Below, piece by piece: positions 1 to 8,334 of a stretch of DNA of 64,000 bases. The stretch's first letter is position 1. The number at the start of each line of letters is the position of its first letter. This DNA is from Thalassia testudinum (taxonomy: Eukaryota > Streptophyta > Magnoliopsida > Alismatales > Hydrocharitaceae): positions 73,968,501-74,032,500 of the forward strand of contig JAZHRO010000003.1 in assembly GCA_037157565.1 (NCBI GenBank), given 5' to 3'. The notes under the pieces were generated by a model that was given only the letters and a program-made list of their open reading frames with translations, did no database searches and was not told the origin of the DNA. The translations under genes were made by a program, and so were the position numbers.

Positions 1-584
1 TGGTAAAAAGATTGGACTTCCTCCCATTTAGGAACTCCGTGATGGGGGCACTTTCTCATGAGATCCTGAAAACGATCCCATGCCTCATGGAGAGGTTCTC
101 CTGATTGTTGAGTGAAGTGTGTAATCTGATGGCGCAAGGCGTTGGTCCGACCAACGGGAAAAAACTTTTTCAAAAACTCGGATTGAAGTTCTTCCCAAGT
201 GTTGATCGGCCGGGTCTGAGTTTGATACCAATGGGCGGCCTTGTCCATAAGAGAAAAGGAGAACATCTTCATGAGAAGAATATCCCGATTTTGCGCATCT
301 GAACCAAAAGTGTGGGCCAGATGCTTTAGCTGTTTGACGTGCTGGAAGGGATCTTCAGAATTAAGCCCATGGAATTTAGGTATAGCATGAATCATGTTGG
401 GCTTTAATTCGGATTCAGGTCCTCCAGTCGGGATTCTGACTCGAGGCTCAATGGCCACCGCAGCAGGATTGTTGTGGTCCCGCATCATAGGACGCTGTGG
501 TGGGTGCACGAAGTTTTGGAAGAGGTCATTGAGTCGCTGGAGCTGGTGTTCCAGATTATTTTCTTCCTCAACTGGCTGAGCCAT
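1..584 (-). CDS. gag: gag polyprotein of element A, N-terminal 194 codons (partial)
   Basis: Gag builds the virus-like particle in the cytoplasm that packages the element RNA. The minus-strand frame starts MAQPVEEENNLEHQL at 584 and stays open to base 1. About residues 90-190 match the plant retrotransposon gag domain: SFSLMDKAAHWYQTQ, then NTWEELQSEFLKKFFP, then FTQQSGEPLHEAWDRFQDL and PHHGVPKWEEVQSFY. The start is the first ATG after the long leader and coincides with the equivalent ATG of element D (55872). No stop or frameshift is visible, unlike the D copy. Whether it is joined to pol cannot be seen here. Confidence 0.9.
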   Translation of the reverse strand, partial: MAQPVEEENNLEHQLQRLNDLFQNFVHPPQRPMMRDHNNPAAVAIEPRVRIPTGGPESELKPNMIHAIPKFHGLNSEDPFQHVKQLKHLAHTFGSDAQNRDILLMKMFSFSLMDKAAHWYQTQTRPINTWEELQSEFLKKFFPVGRTNALRHQITHFTQQSGEPLHEAWDRFQDLMRKCPHHGVPKWEEVQSFY

Positions 585-1646
585 GATGGGGGAAGAAGAA
601 GAACTTGGTTCTGAATCAGAAGAGAGAATAATGTGAGGGTGTTGCTGCACAAACACGGGCGTCGAGGCTTGGCCTTGACGAGAGCGAATTTCTAAAGGAG
701 GTCTTAAGGGTGGTCTTAGGGACCTCCTTCCGTACATGCACTGTTGGAAGAGGTAAGTTTAGAAGGTGCTGGACCCAATCAAGACACCCAAAAATGTGTT
801 GGGTGACTATAGAGGTGCGGGGCAGATGGACCCCTTGATCAGAAAGATCGTCCACCTGAGAATTACCTGGGCAGCCAGAGAGGGAGAGTCCCGCGAAGAC
901 CCCTACACGGTAGAGCGTCCCCACGGGTTACAGGGTTTCCCCCACCCGACCTCTCTTGTCACTGTGATTCCAGGTAGACCAGAATGGGGATCTTGACCTC
1001 TTAAGTCTACCAATTTTAAGATCAGGGTGCTTAAAGCTTCACTTGAACTTTAGTCTTTTAAGTGCAAAGAGTGACCTAATTTAAGGTTGGTTGACCCAAG
1101 GGGTCAACTTTACCTCTTGTTTTCTTTGAGAGCTTTTAGGTCTTGTCTTTTAGGGTTCAAGTGTTTAGAGAGCCAATTGTTTTAGGTTTTCTTTTGAATA
1201 GGTATTTTCAATCAATGGTTTAGGCACACTTCTTTTGGATTTTCGCCATTCTTGATTTAAGTAGTGTGTCTCCAAAACCCTACTGTTGAATCTTATGTTG
1301 GCTCTACTTGGTCCAGTTAGTTCTTTGTTGGGTAATTAGGGCTCAAGCAAGAATGTGTTAGCCCTTAAATACCCTTAATAGTGTGCAGGACTAATGAGTT
1401 GAAAACATGCAACTCTTTATGGTTACTACGTATGGAAGACAGGTTAGCCCTATATTGCTTGTTCTTTCCTTTTCTTCCTCTTTAGAGTTTAGGGGTTAAT
1501 AGCGAGAGGAAAAATTTACCAGTCCTCGGAGTGGTTGTCGTGCGGTTGCTTGTCTTCTTGATTTCCTGTAGTTTTCTGCACAAAAGAGAGGAGATTATCA
1601 GAAATTAAAAAGAAACAGGAATGTTTACCTCTAGAATAGCCGTTGC
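585..1646 (-). other. 5' leader of element A
   Basis: About 1 kb of noncoding sequence lies between the PBS and gag. The block at about 851-956 is nearly identical to the leader of non-autonomous element C (21456-21563) and to D (56109-56228). Short frames here are not conserved in phase. I infer a packaging or dimerisation region. Confidence 0.7.
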
Positions 1647-1664
1647 TCCCCGGCAACGGCGCCA
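1647..1664 (-). promoter_or_regulatory. tRNA-Asp primer-binding site of element A
   Basis: The plus strand reads TCCCCGGCAACGGCGCCA, which is the 3' end of plant tRNA-Asp(GUC) with CCA as I remember it. The minus strand is therefore the 18-nt PBS TGGCGCCGTTGCCGGGGA with no mismatch. It primes minus-strand cDNA. It is 4 bases from the LTR end. Confidence 0.93.
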
Positions 1665-2195
1665 AAAATGGGAGATAGATATAACCGGGTTTTATTGTTA
1701 TAGCGTTGTAGTATAGCCAGTTATTGCCATCATTTCAAATATATAATTTTTTTACTCGGAAAATAAAAGAGCTCCCGAGGTCGAACTCAGGGAGCAAGTT
1801 GTATTCTAGGGTACAAGTTTCTTTTACAAAAATAAAGAAAGAGAGAGAGAAAGAATTTGTTGTCTTTTCTTCTTTTCTCTTTGCTTCTCCTCGTCTCAGA
1901 TCTTCTGTTATCTTCTTCTTCTTTATCTGCAGTGGTGATGTTCTTCTTTCTTTCAGTTCTTCCTGCTCTTCCTTTTTCTTCTGCAGAGCGGTCCTGTTCT
2001 TCTTCTTTTCCTTTCTTTCTTCTTTTCCTTTCTTCAGATCTTCTTCTCGTGCTTCTCTTCTTTCAGTTATTCCCTTGTTCTTTTGTGTTCTCCTCTGCCT
2101 CGCCTTCTTCTGTTGTTCTTCAGATCTCCTTCTTTCTTCTTTCTTTTTCCTGTCAGGACGTCGTCTCTTCTTCTTTCTTCTTTTTCCTTCAGGAC

Positions 2196-2221
2196 GTCGT
2201 CTGATTTTCCAATCAGACGAC
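2196..2221. repeat. GACGTC-type hairpin in LTR A
   Basis: Perfect 11-bp arms GTCGTCTGATT and AATCAGACGAC with a 4-base loop, just after the pyrimidine/purine tract. Related hairpins occur in LTRs of C, D, F and G. Confidence 0.75.
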
Positions 2222-3523
2222 TTAAACCGCTTGTTGCTATAGTGTCTCCCTCAGCTTCCTTCTTCTTCCGCGGTCCTTCTTCTTCACCTGTGCCTGCACA
2301 CTTCAGAGTTTATGTCAGAGGACAAAACCTACTCTACCCTCCCCCCCCCGCGTCTCTCTCTCTCAGAATCCGCTCTTGGGAAAGCTCTCCCAGAGCTGCC
2401 GGGTAGTCGGGTACGGGTCGCGCCCGGGTCCAGGCCCACCGACGTGTGTGGTGGGCGAGGAGTGCAGGTCAGTCTAAGCCAGGTCGGGTCAGGTCCGCGG
2501 GGCGTGAGCGCGGACGAGACCGGGTAACCGAGCGGGTGTAGGGGACCTCACCCCGTGTGCTGAGGCAGTAAGCCTCCAGCACTTTTGCGCCTTATACCGC
2601 TGCGCCTCTTCAGACTTTTCCGAGGTGGGACTAAATGTCCCACCCTAATTGAGTGCCCGCAGCGGAGAAAGCAGCGGGCGATCGCGGCTTCACGCGAGGT
2701 CTTTGCCCCAGCTGCGAGCCTGATGCTTTGTCGAAACGCCTTGCAAGGTCTAGGAGTCGAATCTGGGCGTGGGGCGCCTGCAGCTGCAGGCGGAAGCAGC
2801 TCCTTCTGCACGGCAATGGCGGCGGAGGTCGGGTGGCCTGTTCACAGCAAAACGGCCTCTCGGCCTAATCAGAAGGTGCCGGGAGCTTCGCCAGAGTGCG
2901 GCGAAGCTCGTGTGGGTGGTGGCGAGGCGTGGGGCGGCGTGCAGGGGCTGCCCTAGGTCGGACTGTGGGTCGGAAGATGGGTTTGTTCGGTGGGGTTGCA
3001 GAGGGTGATGTGGGGGAAGTGGAAGGGCGGGGGTTGATCAGGATGAGGAGGCGGAGGTTCTGCGGTGGTCGGCGAGCCGTGTGGGTTGCTGAGGTGATGG
3101 GAGCGGCTCACCGGAGGATGGCCGAAGGCGGAGAAGGTGAGGGTGAACAGGAGCGGTCGAGGGTTTAATCAAATAAAAGACAGTGAGGAAAAGAAAGAGG
3201 GGGAGATGGGGAGGAGTTCTGACCTAGCTACGGAGACGAAAGGGGCCGGGGCAGGGCAACAGTCGTATCGACTGTCGCCGGAGAAGAAGATGCCCAGGGG
3301 AAGGGGCGGCGGCGAGCAGAGAGCCGGAGAGGCGCCAGCTGGGTACGGCATGGCGCGGGAAGAGCAGGGGAGGAAGTCTCTGCTACTGGTATTGCGACAG
3401 AGCGAAGAGGAGGAGGAGGAAGAACCGCCGGAGCTGGTGGGCGTCTGCCGGAGTGAGAGGAGAGGAAAGTTGGGGGTTTTCTCCGTCAGATCCGAGCTGC
3501 CGAGGTCGGTGGAGCGACGGGGG

Positions 3524-3533
3524 TATTTATAGG
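3524..3533 (-). promoter_or_regulatory. TATA box of LTR A
   Basis: Sense CCTATAAATA, with a palindrome (CCGTGCG and CGCACGG arms, 3613-3628) about 80 bp upstream. The spacing matches LTRs B and C. Confidence 0.65.
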
Positions 3534-3612
3534 GATCAAAACAGGGAGGAAGGCGGAGGGAGACGACGTGTCTCCCTCGCCGGAGGATGCCGGAGATGGA
3601 AACCCACACCGT

Positions 3613-3628
3613 CCGTGCGTTCGCACGG
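3613..3628. promoter_or_regulatory. promoter-proximal palindrome of LTR A
   Basis: Arms CCGTGCG and CGCACGG around TT. The centre reads TGCGAACGCA in sense, identical to the centre of the palindrome at 8233-8260 in LTR B, although the outer arms differ. Confidence 0.6.
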
Positions 3629-4455
3629 CCGGTATGGTGGGTTACAGCGACCAGGGGGTGTCCCTGCGACGGCTGAAGACGCAGGGCACCCCCGGTTTAC
3701 TTCCCAGGCTCTCCCCCTCACCCTGCGCGGCGCCATGCTCCGCGCAAGGTCGCCGGAGCATGGTGTTGGCAGGTTTTGCAGGGGGGACCTGAACGCAAAG
3801 AACGAAGGAGAGTTAGGGGCCAAAATGCGAGGGTTCAAAAGTTGAGGGCCAAAAAGTAAATATATGAGGACCAAAGTGTAAAGTTGGTCAAGGAGGTTTC
3901 TTCTTAGGCTCAAGTTTTTATACATGACTAATTAGGACCTAAGGAATCTGATGGTGAATTTCATTTCTATATTAAACATTGTTTGACCGGTCAATTTATG
4001 CGAAAACCCAAATTAAGTTATTAATTGGGCATGGTTCTCAATGTAGGTCAAAATGGCTTCTGAAGGCCAAATTGAAGGTTCTAAACCCTAGAAATTATTT
4101 TTCTATGAATTTTAGAGGGTTTATTATATTTTTACTTTGCCTCAAACCTCATGAATTGAAGTGGGTTATTTTAGGGTTATAGATTATCATTTAGTTTCTT
4201 GGAATTGCTGTAGCCCTTGCTAGATCATCTCATCCCACTTTTATTCTTATTAAGTTGCTTTGACCTATGTTTGGGCCCTGAATTACCCTGTATGCAGATT
4301 ATACTGGTAAAATTACATTTTTACCCCTTATGACTTGTTTTCTCCTTAAACTCAGAATTCTCTGAGTTAAGCCTTTCCTTGAGTTATGTAGGAGCTTTTA
4401 TCCTTTGTATTAGGTCAAAATGAGCTAGTTATGGCTCATGATGAGGTTCTCATCA

Positions 4456-5954
4456 CTCCTCCCGAAGAAGGTCGTGAAACCTCGACTAATCCACTGGATT
4501 TTGCTGTTACAAGAATTAGATCTCGAGATTCGGGATAAAGCGGGAGTGAAAAATGTGGTAGCTGGTCACTTATCTCTCCTTCCTTCTGATAGCATCGACC
4601 CTTCCAGACCTATCACAGAACACTTTCCTAATGAGCACCTCCTGAGTATTAGTATGAGACTTCCTTGGTTTGCTGATTTGGTGAACTACTTGGCATCACA
4701 TCAGATCCTATCTAATTGGCCGAAGACAAAGAAAGACAAATCGCTTTCCAATGCCAAGTACTACATCTGGGAAGACCCGTACGTCTTCCGCTTTGGTGCT
4801 AATTAGATCATCAGACGATGCATCCCGGAAGTAGAAATTCATAACATTTTGTCCTTCTGCCATGACTATGGCTGCAGCAGCCACTCCTCCGGACATAAAA
4901 TCACAACAGAAGTCCTCAAGAGTGGCTTTTATTGGCCCACGATTTTCAAGGATGCATACGATCACTGTAAGGCATGCACTTGTTGCCAGACCTTGGGCAA
5001 CATGAGCCACCGTGATATGATGCCTTTGCAACCGATTTTCATATGCGAAATCTTCGATATCTGGGGAATTGATTTCATGGGACCCTTCTGGATCTCGGAC
5101 AGCTTCGAATACATTCTTCTCGCCATTGACTATGTGTCCAAATGGATTGAACCCATTCGGACCTGAACAAAGGAACATAATGTGGTAGTCAAATTCATTC
5201 TTCAGAACATGTTTTCTCGGTTCGAGATTCCACGTAACATTATCTCTGATGGAGGGACCCATTTCACGAATGCTCAGTTCAGATCACTGATAACCAAATA
5301 CAGGGTGTCGCATCAAATTTCTACTCCTTATCACCCCCAAACCAATGGACTAGCTGAGCTATCGAATCGGGAGATTAAGAAGATCCTTTAGGACATTGTC
5401 CGACCTGACAGGAAAGATTGGTTGTCCCGATTTCTAGAAGCCTTGTGGACTTATAGGACCTCATACAAGACCCAATTGGGCATGTCTCCTTTGAGATTAG
5501 TGTATGGGAAGGCATGTTACCTCCCCGTTGAGTTGGAGCACAAAGCCTATTGGACTATATGGAATTGTAATCTAGATCTTTCTAAGGTATGAACCCACAA
5601 AAAGCTTCAAATGAGCAAGATCGATGAACTACCCAATAACACATACAAGAACTCACGAATGTACAAAGAGCAGGTTAAGGCCTTTCACGATAAGCACATA
5701 TCCAGAATGTTCTTCCACCCTGGTCAGAAAGTCCAACTCTTTGATGCCAACTCAAACTGTTCTCAGAAAAACTTAGATCGAAATGGATTGGACCATATCT
5801 TATTAGATAGATTTTTTGAAATGGAGTCGTTGAAATCAGTCAACCTAGCTTTGATTCTAAACCTTTTATTGTGAATGGCTAGCAACTTAAGCCATTCATT
5901 GAACTCATCGATACGAACTTGGCTGAGGTATCTTTTGATCTCCATTCTCCCTGA
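4456..5954 (+). pseudogene. pol: pol fragment of element B: RNase H end plus integrase
   Basis: The protein begins inside RNase H ([20 protein letters not shown], then [12 protein letters not shown] where D has VVADHLSHLPSE). The integrase follows: a degenerate His/Cys zinc-binding region (HDYGCSSHSSGHK ... HCKACTCCQ), then the catalytic core with first Asp in IWGIDFMGPF, second Asp in [14 protein letters not shown] and Glu in [18 protein letters not shown]. All three catalytic acids survive, but in-frame stops occur at 4804, 5164, 5389 and 5589 and frames shift near 5800. The reading ends FDLHSP and TGA at 5952-5954, the same C-terminus as element D. Integrase would insert cDNA into chromosomal DNA; this copy cannot make a full product. 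Confidence 0.9.
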
Positions 5955-7375
5955 GCTTATTGCACCCGGTTGATGGCGTTAAACTCAGTGGTTAATGTGA
6001 GGCAACCAGTCATCCTTTTGAAAAACCCGAAACCCTTCTTGACACATCTTATACTGAACTCATATTGCAATTTATGGTTCGCCCATTAGTACAGCTTACT
6101 CCACCTCTTGTACCCATACCCAAGCTTGTAATTATTCGCAACAGTCACCCCGACCCATCCACTCACCCAAACCTATTCTAATGTTCAATCTAAGTTGAAC
6201 TCGAACACACCTAATTTACAAGTAGGACATTGCAAATCGTAGGCTTGGGGGCTATTAAAGTGAAAAATAATGTGAGAATCACTTCACAAGAAAGGGTTTC
6301 ATTAAAAAAGTTACATATTTCAAAAAAATAAAAATAATAAAGAACTGAAAAAGAAAAAAAAATGGAGAAGGGAGAATATTTTGAGAGATCAATTTCCATA
6401 TCATTTTTTAGGAGGAAAAAGGGGAGGTGATATAAAAGTCAAAAAGGAGCACAATTTGAAACAAAAAGAGATAGTCATTAGTAAAAGATTAAGGAATCGA
6501 CTTAGTTCTAGACCAAATCAAAAGAAAGAAATAAAAACACAAAAGTGCTAAGGGACAAAAGTGATTAGTATGAACGCTGATCTTAGGCCTCTTGGGCTGT
6601 GATTTTAGGACTAAAAAAATTAAAGTATTCATTAAGATGTGGCTGATCAACACAAGTTGATTTGGAAGAGTTCCCAGCATGGAGAGGTAGGAAATTCCCC
6701 ATGAAGATGCGCAATAGCATACCGTCTTCTCAGTGCTTGTCTCTTAGGATATCTAAATATCCTACCTGGGGCATGTAAGCACCTTCTACTGGTTTGGATA
6801 CCATGGGTGGGATTGTCATCAAATATTGATTGCCAGGGTCTAGATTTAGCTACAGAATGAAATGGATGGGATTATCCCGAAATCTCGAAAGCCAGGGTTA
6901 TGGGGGTTGCCATGGGTGATACGATCTCGAAGCATCGATTGTCAGGGACCCTGTGAGGATTGATGGTGGGAGCTAGGAATTCGTTATGGACCGTGTTGTA
7001 AAGCAAATTCGAAGCTACAAATAAAGGAATAAAAGGGAGAGAAAACACTCCAAAAATAAAAAAAAATCTTCTCTCTCTTACAAAAATGCATTACAAACTG
7101 AACCAAGGCTAAACCATGTTGCAAGCACAGGAGCTTTAACTACAAAGTTCAACGAACCTTAGGTTAGTTCTTGTGGGCCTTAGAAACCTTTGTGCTGAGG
7201 CTAGAGCTGGCCATGTCCCAATCTTGGTTGGTACTTGAGTACCTCTTTGCCTACTATTGGCATTCTGACCTAATCTACAAAAGAAAGCACATAGTAGAAA
7301 TCTGAGCATAAAAAGGCATATGATCTAGAATTTGAGTTAATTCCATGAGATTTTGCTAAGGGAATAGCAAAAGAT
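5955..7375 (+). other. 3' UTR of element B
   Basis: Noncoding. It holds the post-stop box GTGAGGCAACC (5997-6008), the box GTAGGACATTGCAAAT (6222-6237) followed by a G-run, an A-rich stretch (6300-6400), and the conserved 3' module (6662-7020) with three CCATGGGTGG...GCCAGGG units. Only short, unsupported frames are present. Confidence 0.75.
6662..7020 (+). repeat. conserved 3' UTR module, copy in B
   Basis: In order: GAGTTCCCAGC..GGAGAGG, TCTTCTCAGTGCTTGTCTC, the near-palindrome GGATATCTAAATATCC, GGGGCATGTAAGCACC, three units (6800-6838, 6862-6897, 6910-6948), then GGATTGATGGTGGGAGC and ATGGACCGTGTTGTAAAGC. Counterparts with the same order lie in C, D and F, and partly in E. Confidence 0.8.
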
Positions 7376-7388
7376 AGGCATGCGGGTA
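7376..7388 (+). promoter_or_regulatory. polypurine tract of element B
   Basis: AGGCATGCGGGTA immediately before the LTR, a decayed form of the AGGCATGGGGGTA found before the LTRs of C and F. It primes plus-strand DNA synthesis. Confidence 0.75.
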
Positions 7389-8232
7389 TGATGGGAACAC
7401 CATCATGGGCCATAACTAGCATAATTTAGTTATTATCAAGATTAAATGCTCCTACATAACTTCTAAAGAGCCATAATTCATTGTAGAATCATTCTAAGAG
7501 AAAGACAAGTAACTAGGGTTAAAACTATAATTTTACCATCATATCCTGAATGCAGAATAACCACGGGCTTTTCCAATGGGTAATTAAGGGTCAAATGGTC
7601 ATAAATATCCAACAAGTAGGTTATAACAGACAGAAAAGGATTTTCGCATGTTTTGACATTTAAATGACTTCTAAAAGCATAGAAATAGACCCTCTTAATT
7701 AACTAAGGTTATGGTCATGATAAAGTTAACCTAAATCCTTTAAAAATCATAAAAAAGTATTCCTTAGGATTTGGTACCTTCAATTTGACCACTAAAGCAA
7801 ATCTTGACCCAAAATAGATTCTTAGGTTGACATTTGTCGTAATTTATGTTTTTGCATAAATTACCCAACCAAACTTGGTCAAAAGCAAAATACAACTTCA
7901 CCATTTGATTCCTTAGGTGCAATTTAGGTTCGTACAAAAATTTTAGGCTAATCTAAGACTATCTTGACTTAGTTTTGCAATTTGTTCCAATCTGATTCTT
8001 CTATATCACACATATGCCCTAATCTTTCGAAATCCTTACTAAAAGGCCCCTATACTTATCATCATTTTATTCAAATAGGTCCCTACTACCATGAATCCTA
8101 TTCCTACAAACTTCAGCGGCCTAAATTTGACAGGTTCTTCTCGATTCCTTGACAAATCCCTCTCAGATTTGAAAGGGAAGTTGAAGGAATTCCCTTCCTT
8201 TTGAGCTAATTCCCAAGCTCTCAAACTTTATC

Positions 8233-8260
8233 AATCTCTCATGCGAACGCATGAGAGATT
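8233..8260. promoter_or_regulatory. 28-nt promoter palindrome of LTR B
   Basis: Perfect 13-bp arms (AATCTCTCATGCG and its complement CGCATGAGAGATT) around AA. Imperfect counterparts lie at about 18708-18735 and 26198-26225 in C. Confidence 0.8.
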
Positions 8261-8324
8261 ATGGTATCTTAGAATTCCTATCTCAGGCGAAGCTTTTCCC
8301 AAGCTCAAAGCTCCCTCCAAATGC

Positions 8325-8334
8325 CTATAAAAGG
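8325..8334 (+). promoter_or_regulatory. TATA box of LTR B
   Basis: CTATAAAAGG, about 65 bp after the palindrome at 8233-8260. Equivalent to 18816 and 26302 in C. Confidence 0.7.

Larger units (their letters stand above)
1..4455 (-). mobile_element. Ty3-type LTR retrotransposon A (5' part, runs off the left edge)
   Basis: Read on the minus strand this is 5' LTR (4455 to 1669), tRNA-Asp primer-binding site (1664 to 1647), leader, then gag from 584 to the window edge. The same order and sequence recur in element D (45933-56575), which gives the identity of the parts. The element interrupts the RNase H frame of element B: sequence after 4455 continues in the middle of that domain. The matching 5-bp duplication (CTCCT at 4456-4460) would be left of the window. 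The gag frame is open through its whole visible length, so A is probably the youngest insertion of the left-hand nest. Confidence 0.9.
1669..4455 (-). repeat. 5' LTR of element A (2787 bp)
   Basis: Sense ends are TGATGAGAACC (at 4455) and TCTCCCA (at 1669), that is TG...CA. The left LTR of D (45933-48735) is homologous along its length. Sense order is: terminal hairpin (4454-4440), promoter with TATA (3533-3524), a long purine-rich tract (about 2230-1850, seen here as C/T), a GACGTC-type hairpin (2221-2196), the U5 box with a TTCGA loop (1795-1771), and a patch complementary to the tRNA-Asp 5' end (1716-1704). Several long frames inside are low-complexity shadows. Confidence 0.9.

Noticed and set aside
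1647..1664. Possible tRNA gene
   Set aside because: Only the 3' 18 bases and a separate 5'-like patch are present, in the wrong order; it is a primer-binding site.
1724..2406. Overlapping long plus-strand frames rich in Ser, Phe and Leu
   Set aside because: They are the reverse of the GA-rich tract of LTR A; no conserved phase and no domain.
3137..3609. Frames of 131-146 codons on both strands
   Set aside because: Within LTR A around its promoter; not conserved in LTR D.
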